Assembly: GCF_921293095.1 (NCBI RefSeq)
Contig: NC_060259.1
Span: forward strand, 48,279,812 to 48,343,811
From: Ischnura elegans
Taxonomy: Eukaryota; Arthropoda; Insecta; Odonata; Coenagrionidae
DNA length: 64,000 bases
Direction: 5' to 3'
Of the stretch, positions 35,424 to 48,440 are shown piece by piece. The stretch's first letter is position 1; each line of letters begins with the position of its first letter. Made by a program: the position numbers and the translations under genes. The notes under the pieces were generated by a model. The model saw nothing but the letters and a program-made list of their open reading frames with translations. It did no database searches and was not told where the DNA came from.

Positions 35424-37188
35424 CCCACATAGCACGAAATATCTAGTGTCTTTTGCTGATACCTAGTAATAACTTGAAGACATTTTGTACATATTTGAAT
35501 GTCCGCTTTTCCTACATCTACAAGATATCTTGAAAAGATGTTTTCTAGATATTTAAATTGGATCCACATGGAAAATTCAGGATAAATGACTCGATTATAC
35601 TGTTTTGGTATAGCAAGAGTTTATTTTTCATCTTACAGCCTGCTGGCGGAGCAGGTGACATTTGGGTGTCTTCTGGGGATTTTTCCTGAATAATGGAACC
35701 TCTCTGACTTTTGCTTCTTTCTCAAAAGGGTTTCCTCCTCCGATTCCAATTTTAAGTTTCAAGAGCAGCATATCATTTCCTTTTAGCTTTCTCAAAGGAG
35801 TCTGCATATTAATGAATGTTTATTCAGTGCCTTGCTGTATAGATCTTGGAGTATTTTAAATGTAAATTTTTGCCAACATACTTATATACACCTTCAGGGA
35901 TTAAAATGAATAAGAGTGCATAATTTTCATAAATGAAAGGATATGACAGTGTCATTTTGCAATAATACAATAAAAATGAATTTTTTTGTAAATTAATTAC
36001 ATAGAAGAGACTAAAATTTTGACGGAACTTTTTTTGCAATGAATGGGATTTGTTTATCCATAGCAACTAAGCTGATACAGTTTATAGTTACCTACCTATC
36101 AATTTTGTTTAGTTAAATAATTATAAAGTTTGCTTGAATTGTCGATGTCTCCGATTTTTCGGTATTACAAGTTTATTTTCAACTGACAGCCTACTGGTGT
36201 AGCAGGAGGTGATGGCATAGGGTGCCTTCTGGGGATTCTTCCTGAATATTGGAACCTCTCTCGCATTCACTTCTTTCTCATGGGGGCTTCCTCCTCTGAT
36301 TCCAAATTCAAAGTTACCAAAGCAGCTTACAATTTTCTTTTAGATTTCTCAACGGAGTCTGCACCACTATCAATGAACAGTATTATTACAGTGTCTTGCA
36401 GTATAGGTCTTGAAGAAATTTTAATGCAAGTTTTTGCCAACGTATTTAAAAACCGTCATCAGGGCTATGAATGAATGATATTTATATGTATGAATGAGTA
36501 CATAACTGTGATACGTAAAATTTTATGGCAATATTTGTTATGATATTTAAAAAATTAGGTGCAAATTTTAATGAATAGCAGAAACTACAATTTTGACATA
36601 CCTTTTACTCCATTGAATTGGATTTTTTAATTGACTAAGCTGAGGCAGTTCATATAGTTACCTACCAATTTTGATTAATTAAACAATAATAAATTTTGCT
36701 TAAATTGCCGATATCTGTTCCTTCATCACAAATATTTTGAAATACATATGCAACATTTCTATAAATAATAGTTTTGTTAAATTACTTTCAGTATCTTAAG
36801 TTCTGGTATTTTCGAAGGCTAAGCAGTAGCCATACTTTCATAGAATAGACATATTCTAGACATCTAGTAGATATTTAAAAAAAGAAGCTAACATAACTTT
36901 AAGTAACTTTTTTAAACATTTTCTGGGAGAGTTGCCCTTGCTTTTTTAGTGCACTGCGTAAAATGACTTTATCTATCCATCCACCAAAAAGCATTTACAG
37001 CTTTTCAAGATTTGGGTGCTTTTTGGATAATTTCTCTGGACATATACAAAAAGAGTCTCCGCTCAAAAGTCATATGCTACACATCTAGAAAATTTTTAAA
37101 ATATCCAGGACATTGAAAACATTTTCTAGATATCTAGTAGATATTTAAAATATCCAAGATGTTGAGAAGATATTTTGTGCTATGTGGG
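35424..37188 (-). mobile_element. Unclassified TIR element, member B, with internal tandem duplication
   Basis: It starts CCCACATAGCAC and ends GTGCTATGTGGG, with AGATATTT-rich subterminal arrays. The interior holds two direct repeats of about 550 bp (about 35602-36150 and 36156-36715), each with the landmarks CCTGAAT.ATGGAACCTCTCT, a GGAGTCTGCA block and a tail running into CTAAGCTGA..CAGTT. Both correspond to the single internal block of member A in the opposite orientation. TT flanks both sides. No coding frame was identified. Confidence 0.85.
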
Positions 37189-39968
37189 TTTTGAGGCATA
37201 AACCACCTTCCATTCCCTTGCCAAGTTGTCATCACGGAATGCGTGGTTTTCTTGAGGTGTTTTGAGAATCCGAATGATCTAGGTAGGCCTGGGAAAACTG
37301 AGTTATGAATGCTTTTGAAGAGTAGGGATCTCAACATGCTTGGCAACTTGGTTGAGCAGTGGGCACACACAGCATAACACATTACTAAACACTGATAGGC
37401 TGTGATCCAAATAGCACTAAATGGCATGACCGCACCAAGCTCAGGGGTCATAGAGGTCAAACCCCTCAGAAACTTTTTGAAGATAATACTAGGAGTACTC
37501 ATCTAAATGAACCCCGTATATGTGCTCCCCATAGATAAGAAAGTCACTTGAAATTATTCATAGCTATGGCATAACTACATAAATGTGCTTATTCTATCCA
37601 TAACTCAGGAGAAAAAATTGCTATGTACTCTGAAATCATTTATTACAAATGTTTTCAGTGAATACAATACATTAACAATCTTTGAGCAAAGTTCTCATAC
37701 AAAATTTTCTTCGAGCACTGTTGATGCTTTAAACAGAATAAAAGGATCATTGAAATAAGCAAACACCTTTTATTACAAACAAGAAACATTTTCAGAAAGG
37801 TTAAGCAAACTAAATACTCATTTCTACACAGAAAAAAAGAAAGTAGATGGGAGTACTTCTTGCCAACCTTAGATACAACTAGAAAAATGACTATGCCTCA
37901 ACATGACTGGAGGCATTTGAAAGGCACCACAAAAAATAGATCACTTTTAGGGTTGCAGAAAAATTGCACTACAATGCAAGCTCAGCATTATTGTTGACTC
38001 GGTCAAAAAAAGTCAACTTTGAGATCCACGCTAACTACCACACAACAGCTGTGAAAGCGAACACAATATAATGATTTAAAATTCAAATAGATCACCTACC
38101 ATTCAATGAACAAACATTACAAATGACACAGGGAATCATTAAATGCACATCTACAATCTCCAGGGCAAAAATATGTGCTCATTTATGGGCAATGTTTCTA
38201 ATTAACATTAGAGATTGCGCCTATCACAATAAACAGGATAAATATGAAACCTTCACATGACTAATGTACAAGTACATACATTCTAGTAACATTTTTCTTA
38301 TAAAAGACAACAAAACGTGATATATTTTTCTCAACTTCAAGAACAATTTATTACATGCATTCACTGTGGCTAAAAGTTTGATGCCAATATACTGTAGGAA
38401 GTTATATAGTAACAAGCAAAATGATGTCACAAGCATCCCCTGCAGTGAATGAGTTAATAATGCCAGAATACCATTTGGCATCCTTATATTTTCTACATCA
38501 AGAATAGAATTAATAACAATATCACTTAATAGAGCATTGAAAATATAAATACAAAATTCAATTGTGAGCTAAAAATAATACCAAAAATAAATTCAGAAAC
38601 TGAATCATCAAAATATGCATCAAACTGCCTGACAACTATTAGCTAGTGATCTTAACATGTAGGCAAAACTTAATGTAAATATTTACAAGCATTAGGAAAG
38701 CTGCAGATATTGAGGGTACTGACCTATAATGTGGCCCACTAGTTTGATACATAAGCTTACACCTTCCATAAATATTAGTCACAAAGTATTTGCACTAAAA
38801 CTTTTAAAAACTTAACTGGAAGTAGTTTTTCAGTCTTCATGTTAAATAAGATAACACTTATCAGTGGATCAAATACATTTATGGTTAAATGTGAGCTGAA
38901 GTCAATGATGATTACCAACCATATCAACTGGAGGATATGGTTTGTTCTAGTGATTTACAATTTTTCTGACACACAGCCTTAATCTTAAAGATGACATTTT
39001 GCAGGCTATCAACTTGAGGAATTTAGTTTAAGTACCATAAAAATCTTACAAGATGCTGCCTTATAATTCCTAAATATGAACTTATGCTATAGAAGACCCA
39101 TACGTGATCAGAAACCAAATCTCTTCAAGAGTTACAGAAAACTTAAATAAAACTGCATGAAGCTCCTTTCCCAAAAAGCCTAGGAAGTAATTCCTTCATT
39201 ACAAAAACACTTAGCAAGGAGTGCCTCCGCTATTAAGACAGCTCCCATACTTGAACCATGCACATGTACAGAAACCCAAGAAAATGTCATGCAGCTTAAA
39301 CAAATGGATTTAACAATACATTCATAAATAGGCTGGAAAATGTATGAGGAATGAAAGTTGACCAAAATGAGGTATAATATTTCAGATAATAGGTAACAAT
39401 CAAATTTATGATTACTTTCTCCTATTCTCAGTGCATGGGTTAAATTCATCAATAAAATCATACATAACATCAAGCTACTTCAAATCAAGTAGCTTAACAA
39501 CACAATCCTCCATAACAGCATACACAAATACATAAATCACTCTAGATCATGGTCAGCTCAGTTGGATTTTTGTTGGGTTCATGGTATCTGCATATTTAAA
39601 AAAAAGAACTACATACAGATTACTGTTATATCAAGACCAAATGCACCAAAGATCCCAATAATTGCTCCAGGGGACATTCAAGTAATACCTACGCACTCCT
39701 TTGGGAGGGTTGGGGGTAACGAGTTTGCCTTCTTTTGGGGCTTGGGCGGAGGGGAGGGGTCAAAATGGCCCAAAATGTGCTTCCATTTGACTTCCACGTC
39801 CCGTAATGTATAGAGTTTGCCAATGAGAAATCTTGATAATAGAGATAGATAAATGAATTAAGAAAAAAAGAAGTTTTCCATTGGGTTCTGGGAAAATTAT
39901 TTCCATCATGATTAGGTACTTTTTGGTTCCATTTCCCATTCTAGTTCTAACCTCAAGACTCACATTGG
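37189..39968. other. No gene recognised
   Basis: A long AT-rich stretch. The 122-codon minus frame at 37502-37134 runs across the edge of TIR element B and has no family motif. No RNA gene or repeat end is supported. Confidence 0.45.
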
Positions 39969-41592
39969 TACCTTGCTATGCCTTTTTCAATTCCATATTT
40001 TTTATGGCATTCGGAATGTTGCATGCTTCTTGTAATGGGAAGTGATTTCATTGAATGGGCTGCACTTCAGCTGTAATTAATTATTTTTCATGCAGTACAT
40101 ATAACTTGCTTCAAATTATCTAAAAATAGTGCCCCAGTATCATTTAGGCATGGTGGTGTAGTGGTTAGCATGAAACTTCTACGTTAACTTCCAGCGTGGG
40201 GACCAGAGTTCACCGCTCCATTACGTCGATATATTTGGCCATCTTCAAGCCTATGCATGAGAAGAAAATTTTTTCATCGTAATAGATTTTAGGCATTTAA
40301 GCAGTCTTATTCCCAACACATTATTATTATGAGGACAACATTGGAATGGGGTTGGTATGGGCAAAAACTTCCAATTTTTTTTAAAAGCTCATACAGATCA
40401 ACTTCCATATCACAATGAAAACTAATTTTTGCAAGAGCACTTAACATTAAATCTAGAGGTGAGCAACAGCATCTGAAAACTCTGGTCTACATGCTGGAAG
40501 TTAAGGTAGTTAACCTTTTCCCTACTAAAGACGAAAATATGCATCTGGATGTTTCTTGACCTGGGAGATGAAAGCCGAAAATTTTCGTCAGAGATTTTCC
40601 TCCGCAGGTGAACAAATGCTGAATATGTGTAGGCCTAAGTTTCCTAGCTCTCCCCTTTTTATGATGGTGCAGGTGTGCAATGTCTTAGTTTTGAGACCCA
40701 ACACAGGGGGGCTAAGGCTTTACCCTCGAAATCCGGGAGCAGGTACCCGGACCCCTCGTCTTTCATTACCCCTCTTAGCCATAAGGAACTGGGGTCAAAC
40801 AATTGTTTATCCAGTCATTCTGCGAAATAAATATTTGTTCCTTTCTCAAAAAGTGTAAACTAAGAATTGCATAACTTGTCTTTAGAGCAGCGTTTACTAT
40901 TTTTAAACAAAATTCTACGATAAATGTCAACTTATATCTTGATTTCAGTATAAACATCAACATAGAAATTGTTGCTGCATTAAATGCATTAATATTGATG
41001 GTAGAAATTCATTCAAAATTTGACAATTCTCAGAATAAAACGAGGAATTCAAAGTCTGCAATTTACGTTCAAGCAACAATTACCCATATAGCTAATTCAT
41101 ATAAGCAAAGCATGATTGACCGCGAACCAATGCCGCTGGTAGGGATGTAAACCCCAAAAGGAGGGAGCCCAACTACCCTCGGAGTCCAAGATAATGCGGA
41201 GTCCGCGCTAGGACGGGTCGAAAAGGGTTAGTGCTGAGAGTGTGCGACTATCCACGACACCCTTCTTCACGAATGTCCTGCAAAAATGCTCCGTACAGAG
41301 AGGACGGAAGAGTCTCTTGGGGCTCAGTACAGCAGTCATGCTAAGGCGAGAACTCCATCATCTCGAAAGGGTTAATGATGCTAGCCACTACACCACCACA
41401 CCTAAATGATAAAGGGGCACTACTTTTTGATAATGTAAGGCATGTTAAATGTACCACATGAAAAATAATTAACTACAGTAAATATTATATTAAAACAATG
41501 GCCCATTCAATGAAACCACAACCCATTCCGAGAAGCATTCAGCATTCCAAATGCCATAAAAAATACGGCATTGGAAAAGGCATAGCAAGGTA
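39969..41592. repeat. Inverted duplication with tRNA-like inner edges
   Basis: 39969-40172 aligns with the reverse complement of 41377-41592, from TACCTTGCTATGCC at the outer edge to GGTGGTGTAGTGGTTAGCAT (left) or GGTGGTGTAGTGGCTAGCAT (right) inside. Divergence looks like roughly a fifth. The inner edge resembles a tRNA 5' half with an A box, as in tRNA-derived SINEs. This may be two opposed copies of one composite repeat. Confidence 0.75.
41148..41375. mobile_element. Possible piggyBac-type MITE within the right arm
   Basis: The right arm's tRNA-like part is broken at 41372-41375 by TTAA preceded by TCGAAAGGG (inverted: TTAACCCTTTCGA), and resumes after TAAACCCCAAAAGG at 41148. The CCC-type terminus and TTAA fit piggyBac, but the left target site reads TAAA, so the boundary is uncertain. 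Confidence 0.4.
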
Positions 41593-41934
41593 CATTGTCT
41601 CCCCATGTCAGTGAAACTGAGACCTGAAAAAATAAACCAACCACTCCCTCCTTAAAATGCATTGGGTAAATGTATAATCCATGTTTGATTATAGCCAGCT
41701 TCCTATCTTACTAATGACAGGCATATGGCCCAAAAACCAGCTTCAATAAGTCTAATTTAATGCATTCAAAATGGCCTAACACCAACGTCCTAATTTAATG
41801 TTAACATCCTGGGAATATGCCTTCACTACTGATTAAAAATTTATTTAGAAAACATTTTGTGATGCTTTAATTTAAAAACCATTAAATGGCATAGTAAGAA
41901 TACTGTTTTGTATATTATTATAAAACCTGACTTG

Positions 41935-43540
41935 CAAGGGGAGTGTCCAAAAACTGCGTCTCAGAATTCAATCGAACTTTGCAGTCCATCAGGCACTGTT
42001 CTCAAATCACCCCCATATGAGGTCATATAACCAATAGTTTACACAAAAATGGTATTGAATATTTACAGGTCAAATGTATTAGCTTCAGAATGGCCATAGG
42101 ATTCATCATGTATCAACCAGGAAGCTATATACGAGCTGTAATTCATCCGTGTACAAGACATCTGTAAAAATGAGATCACGATAAGCATCTTGCTGGTGTA
42201 ATTTGATTTTACTTCTTCCAGCATGAGAATTATCAATTCTTATGGGTAAAGCATTTGGCTTTCCAGCTATGTTTTTTTATCCTACTCCACAGAGTGCAAA
42301 AATTTCAACTTGTAAAGCAATTTGATTAAAAAAAAACTATAGGCTTGAATAGGGTGGTTTCCTATTATTTTTTTATTGCTTTAATCGAAAGATTATTACT
42401 CCTGGAGTACGTATTTCACGCTTTTAGATTTTTAAATGACAACATCTATTTTTCGCGATTAAATGAAAAGTGAAAATTTTCAAGCGCGCGAAAACGCAAC
42501 GCTTAAGTATGAATGCCGGGAAATATCTCCGTACGTCGTATTTCTGGTTCCCCCTCCCGCCCGGTGAGGTGACCTTGAGGCGAGGCTTAGCGCTGATACG
42601 TCACAGGATGCTAGCGGATAGCTGAGTACCTTGCTGAATGGTAGCGCTTGGCTTAAAAAAGGTTTATTAATACCTTATCAAACGAAGAAAACTTTCCGAA
42701 CTTAGCCAGTTTTAATAGGTGATTATTAAGACACGTTTCCCTGAGCTCTGTGCCTCATGCATGCATTGGTAACCTCAGACGATGTATAACTCCTATCCTC
42801 TCGTGTAGAAACTAGGTCCCTGTGACGTCATGCGGAGTGGAATCGCATGGGTGCCAATCTGGCCTTTTTCAAATGAGGATAAAATTTGACCCTTGCCATT
42901 CGTCTAAACCGGTATTTCTAAAACCAAATAATTTGTGTATTATGAATACACTAATGGTGGGTAACGAATCGCAATCAATGCCTTTCGTTTTCTTTGATGA
43001 AGGAAACTACCCTATTGTACGAATATGACCAGAATATCATATTCCAACATAAAAGGAAACCAAGTACATACATGTGTATCATGACAAAGTGTCATGTTGT
43101 GACATGGATACAACACAAATCAAAGGAGGCTTCCACATGAAAAAATGGCAAAATATCAGATGCTGTAAGACCATTAAAAAAATTACTGTATATAAAAACA
43201 AAATTAACAGTGAAAATCATGGAAATAATAGTGAACTTCATGCTTTCGTAAATGAAAAAAGGAGTAATGAAGAAAAAAATAGTGCATGTGAGGCTCTATT
43301 TTGGTACCTCTGCTTACCAATCAGACACCATACCCAATTGACGACCACATGATACATCCTACAGCCATTCTGAAGCAAATGAATTTGAACTGTAAATGTT
43401 TAGAATCATTTTTTGTTTAAACTATTGGTTGTATAACCCCATAAGGGATTGATTTGAGAACAGTGCCCAGTGGACTATGAACACCACAAAGTTTGATCAA
43501 ATTCTGAGCCCCAGTGCTCTGACACTCCTCTTGTAAGGAT
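41935..43540. repeat. Inverted duplication, arms about 200 bp
   Basis: 41935-42122 aligns with the reverse complement of 43341-43540: shared GGAGTGTC, CTCAGAATT, GGCACTGTTCTCAAATCA, CAACCAATAGTTTA and GCTTCAGAATGGC. The arms enclose a reversed R1 copy and unrelated sequence. Confidence 0.8.
42349..42987 (-). repeat. Repeat family R1, copy 2
   Basis: Reverse complement of the 7835-8474 unit, with the same two edges. It differs by small insertions and deletions in the GC-rich centre. Confidence 0.85.
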
Positions 43541-44047
43541 AAAAATGAAGATATCAAACCTCTGATTCCTAACTGAAAAATGAAGAAAAAAGGACTCTGG
43601 TCATATAAAGCTTAAATTCTAATGAGCTAAAACTGAGAAACATCAAATTAAAAATTGTTACCCTTGTAAAATGGAATAAAAATAACTGACAATAAAAAAA
43701 AACATAACGGATAACTATCCCTTTGTCCCATGTAAAACGTTCATAACAGATTTGTGACTCAGACCCCACTACGGAATAAATTGTACAAATGGATATCCAA
43801 TGGTCATAGGTCTGGACATAGTTCGACCATTGCTTCCTTCATAGCATTATGAAAGACAGCCACAAGGGTTATCAAGTTTTATCAACCATCTGTCATCCAA
43901 GAAATTAAAAATATAAACAAAATTATTTAGCTTAGGAAGTTCAAGTTTCATAAATTTGATAGGAACACAGCTTTCTCAATACCAATGGTGGAGAAGGCAC
44001 AAAGTCTCTAACAGGCCTTTGATAGAGAAAGATCGTCATCTGCAGTT

Positions 44048-44114
44048 TCAATCACTTATCCCATTAACAGCTTTTCTTGGTATCATGGCTGATGCTTTCA
44101 AATGCCCATTTCCA
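44048..44114 (-). CDS. Candidate last coding exon of the TEX264 homologue
   Basis: On minus, a strong acceptor (tttcatatttcag) precedes a 67-base open segment that completes the phase-2 codon left by the previous exon. It ends GHLKASAMIPRKAVNGISD-stop at 44048. The phase fits, but the residues show no similarity that I can recognise. In another phase the same bases read WKWAFES, like the WKWRGL segment of human TEX264, yet that phase does not match the upstream donor. If correct, the protein would have about 252 residues. Confidence 0.35.
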
Positions 44115-45529
44115 CTGAAATATGAAATACCATTAGTCTCATTTCAAAAATTTGCATTCTAGAATGGATGCATGATCATGAAAATCGCTTCTTACACACA
44201 GAATTTATTAACTGTAAATGAATCTGCACATTTTTTGCAAAAGTGCTGCAGCATTTTGCGCTGAACCTCAAAAATATCCTTTCTTTACTCTAGGCAACAA
44301 GCCAAAAAATAATCACAGCCTCAAAAAGGAAGCACATACATTACACGCATAAGATGACTGGTAATGATGGAGTGAGAGATGCAGGTATTAAGCAAACAGA
44401 CATAGATATATAAAAACGAGAAGGTTAAGAATTATGTAAAAACACATCTGATCAGAGTGAGGCAAAAGAAAATTGATACTGATAAGTTCACAAAAAAAGG
44501 TGAAAGCATTTTTGGAGGGTTAACTTGAGTGGGGTTCAACTTAACATTGGACCTTTTAAAAATTTTGGGGGAAATTTGAACCTGTTGCACCACCACAGGC
44601 TATGATACGATTTTGTTGGCCGGGGGCAAGAATTAAAGAGGCTAAGGAATCGTTACAATGCAATTTTTTACCAAGTGGTCAGTAACCACGAACCCTGGAT
44701 TCAGTCAAAATGGGTTGTACGTACGCAGTGAAGGATTTTTCAGTTGTTCACATCCAGGGAATGAACGAAGCATGGAAAAATTGTCCGAAGAAGTGTGCAG
44801 TTGCTAATGGAGCTTACTTGTGCTCTGATAATACAAAAAATCAATTCAATCATTCAACTATGATGAGGCTTATTAAAGATGCTCTTTTGAATGTTCTATC
44901 GTCCAACATGACCTAGGGTTTGATTGTCACTGTACATCTACATCTGTTAATTTTACATGTTTCTTGAACAGGGAAAATTATCCTCTGAGGCCACTATTTG
45001 ACAGCCAATGAGTCCATATGAGGTCCTTGTAGGGCCTCAAGGCTGATTTTTATATGTCTTATGGTGTGAACGAGATATGTCAGGTACCTCAATGCAACTT
45101 TTTTTTAAATATTTCAGTATTTTTCTACTGATTATGACATGTACAGATACCATTCAACTTTTATAAGTTAGCACAAATTATGGGAAGGTTTGCACCCACA
45201 CAGCCACAGTTATATGACCCAGTGACAGGTTAAGGTTTACTTTGGGGGGTTCACTGCTTTCCACAGCACCTTGGTGATAATGTCACTGGTTTGTGTCTAC
45301 AAGTAGCTTTTATATATTCATAATTTTTTCAAACTCTTACTTGGTGAAATAAAAACTGTTATTGGAGAGCTACCTTAAAGACTTATCGCCCAAATTTTCC
45401 AGACATTATGGGTGTCACCATCACATAAAATTGTGTTATCGTAAAATCAAGATCCCTACCTAAATCTCTATAATATGAGCATGTAGTCTAGAGGATTGAT
45501 GTTGGCCAAAATTTAGATCATATACTTAC

Positions 45530-47942
45530 CAGCCATTAGGATGAGAGGGCATAACTCCAGGACTTTTTGTCAGGACTGGCTCTAAATACCCATTTTCATA
45601 TGGGCCACTATACAAGTCTTCAGCTTCAGGAATATAAAACTCATTTTGTCTTGATAAAGGAACAACAAAATATATTTCCGAAGGACCATAAATTTCAATT
45701 ACTGGGTGAGCACAAAGATTTTTTGCCTGAAAGTAAATTTAAAAAAAGAGTAAATTATGCACCAAAATAAAGGTAAAATAATCATTACTTAAAATATCAT
45801 GATAAATAGATACATCCCTTGCATTCTAAAAACCAGACAACAACTCGGTAACATCAACCTATTTTAGTCAAAGATCCTAAAATTACTTTAAGTCAAGGGG
45901 AAAATAGCGATGCATAATGATAACTAGGAAAAAATTTAGTCATTTACACCTGGACAAATAAATTGGTCACTGTGTATTAGACGAGCACAACATCAGACAT
46001 TGTTTGCCCTGGACATGTTCCTTGTCATGTCCACCCTACACTCAGTCAATGCAATTGTTGGTACGGAGGCATGATCCTATGGAGTAACTCACATAATTAC
46101 CAATCCTACTGGTAGTTTGTCTCACCTGCTTGTCATTCTGTACTAAGATTCTCATAGGTATTTCACAACAGCCATTGGACGACAAAGAAAACAGAAATAT
46201 ACCCTATCGATGAATGCAAAATTCCCTTTAAAAGGTAATTTTTTTAGAAAAAAATAATGAACTAAATAATACAGATGCCCTTAGGTATTATGTTAAACAG
46301 TTATTTTCAGAACTTGAACCATTACACCATCAAAAGGCAAAAGCTGAATAATTTGAAGCAATGGGAAAATCCAGATGGACACTCACATATTAAGTAATAA
46401 AAGCATAAGACAAGCCCAGAATGATATATGAATAAAATCTGAACATCTCGTAACCATATCCCAACGAGAGCCCAAGCAAAATAATAATTCTGCATCCATA
46501 CTTTGACAAGAAAGCACCACAAAGAATCGTAACTGATAATCTGGCCATTGTTGCCATAACAATAATTTTAGTCTCCTTCAAGCTAAGGAAAAGGTTGTAT
46601 CATAATGTGGCTATCGAACGTAGTAGCCTAGTAGGTAGAGCAGTGCGCTACTGGTGGAGGAGTCCTACGTGAAGCCTTCTGACACCGCCAGAGCAAATAT
46701 CTTTTAAGGGACAGGAAATGGCCTCCTTACCCCGAATTTGTGAAATGGCCAGAAAAAATAGTGCTAGCCCTTAATTATTCATTGCTCTGCATTACTGAAG
46801 GGATATGATTGTCGCAAATTTAGATGAACCAATTGATGCAGTGATAATTATCGTTCAAAATTACAAACTCACAACGATTTAAGGAGCACAGAAACAAATG
46901 CAACATGACCAATAAAGCGAGAAACATAACAGGAGGGTATGGGAAGAGTAGGGTGAACTTATATTCAGAAAGATGCTAGTAGACTTAACTTCATGATTAA
47001 AACAAACATTTAGTACAATTCCAGACACACTTATCCCACCCGATTGATTTGTATTTTAGTGAACCATTGCCACAATCACCGTTAAAAGTAAGAATTAAAT
47101 AAGGTAACGAGGTCATATTTTAAGATACCATAACTCCAAAAAAATGGAGGCTAACTTCAGATTCCTCATATTGTGTGGCCATTGCAGTAAATAGCATTTG
47201 GATATTAACAAGATTTTCAATTTCGAAAAGCAAGAAGATCACCGAGTATTGGATTCAGCTGAATTTAATGACGGTGAAAGAGAGGAAACAATGGCTGTTG
47301 TAGAAGATAGATATCAGTGATCTATACTTACTGCAATATACGCTGCTATCCTGGGATATATTCTTGACGCAGCAAATAATAATGAAAGCGAGTTCCGGAA
47401 TGGAAAGGAACCCGTAACCGCGTAGTGAATCTCAGGAAATATGAAATATCGATATCCATAGGAGTACAAGTATGATTTCATTTTTTCATCAGGTGGGATA
47501 CCATCCTGGTTCAACACAGAGCCAATAGCAAAGCACAGTGGAGACAGAGATTCCTTGACGGCGAAAATAAGATCACACAAATTTCATTTAGCCGCCTTGG
47601 GTGACATTAATCAGGAAATCATAACTAACAGTTTCAGCATAACACATTATTGACAGTGACACTACATACCTTCTTGTTGCCATAAAATATCCCAATACGT
47701 GGAAAATTGGGTAAAACGCAACGAGTTTCCAAGAACAATCGACTTGCTGCTGAATATGAGCCACGAGAAAATCTATATGCAATTGTCAACTTGCCGAAAG
47801 GAGTTTTAGACGTATTTATACGAACTTCAGTCATTAAACCATAATGAAAACAAAACAAAACAGCTGCGATGCATATGCAAATCACGATTATCAAACAAAT
47901 ATGAATATCATATGAGTTTAATATTTTTAAGTTCAGCATCAT
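45530..47942 (-). CDS. TEX264: TEX264 homologue (ER-phagy receptor), exons 1-3
   Basis: Exons on minus are 47942-47670, 47553-47332 and 45726-45530, all with GT/AG borders (donors GTATGT, GTAAGT, GTAAGT) and phases 0, 0 and 2. Exon 1 gives 91 residues: a hydrophobic anchor at about 13-34, then the start of the GyrI-like domain with TPFGKLTIAYRFSRGSY, parallel to human PIRNVTVAYKFHMGLY. Exon 2 gives 74 residues including CFAIGSVLNQDG and IYPRIAAYIA (human CAVGSILSEG, VHPALDTYI). Exon 3 gives NLCAHPVIEIYG and SRQNEFYIPE (human KLCAYPRLEIYQ, ARQGDFYVPE). TEX264 sits in the ER membrane with its domain in the cytosol and carries ER pieces into autophagosomes through a C-terminal LC3-binding motif. 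No such motif is evident here. Start chosen: first of two adjacent ATGs. Confidence 0.93.
46605..46700 (+). repeat. Possible tRNA-derived SINE head in TEX264 intron 2
   Basis: GTAGCCTAGTAGGTAGAGCA resembles the 5' part of a tRNA with an A box. A weak B-box counterpart follows. It lies in the 1.6-kb intron between exons 2 and 3. Confidence 0.3.
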
Positions 47943-48330
47943 GTACCGGCAAATTTACAAACACAACTATAACTCATTTGTTTTTGAACAACGGAACAAC
48001 GAATTTGAAATGGGTCCTGCTGCGATGAACGAACGCAACGGCTCGTTGTGGAGGAATCGTTCGCAGAATTTCGTTTTTTATAATAGCTGCTGTAACTTTG
48101 TTGTCTTGACGACGTCGAGCAAAGAATGCAGTATTAATAAACATGATTAAATAAATATAATCAAGATTTGTACAAATACGTTCGCTCCTTCCAGCGAAAC
48201 TCAAAATCCGCGGTATCGTCTGCTGAGCCATGAACCACGACTCAAATGTCCCAAGAGGGAACTTGTGGAACAATTGGTGAATATAGTTAGGAAAAAGGTG
48301 TTTAGATGACTCTGCGCTCTAGGAATGGGC

Positions 48331-48379
48331 AGAGTCCTCTGGATGGCAGTTCTCTACACTACTCCCTCATAGGGTCGAG
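48331..48379 (+). repeat. Short fold-back repeat, half copy, upstream of TEX264
   Basis: AGAGTCCTCTGGATGGCAGT and CTACTCCCTCATAGGGT match the left half of the complete 85-bp fold-back unit at 61861-61945. It lies about 390 bp upstream of the TEX264 start codon. Confidence 0.6.
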
Positions 48380-48390
48380 TCGTTCCATAC

Positions 48391-48440
48391 ACTTCCACTA
48401 TGGGAATTGAGACGTCCGCCATTTTAGTTCTTCCGTCTCA
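48391..48440. promoter_or_regulatory. Possible promoter motif upstream of TEX264
   Basis: CCGCCATTTT at about 48417 resembles a YY1-type promoter motif, in a locally GC-richer stretch about 450 bp upstream of the TEX264 start codon. Inference only. Confidence 0.25.

Noticed and set aside
37134-37502. 122-codon open frame on minus
   Set aside because: It runs across the terminus of TIR element B, lacks any motif and has no splice context; chance frame.
44700-44916. 68-codon open frame in the TEX264 third intron
   Set aside because: Opposite strand, no motif recognised and no splice signals that form a gene.
47974-48273. 99-codon open frame just upstream of TEX264 on the same strand
   Set aside because: No homology and in the expected 5' leader; read as chance, though an upstream frame cannot be excluded.
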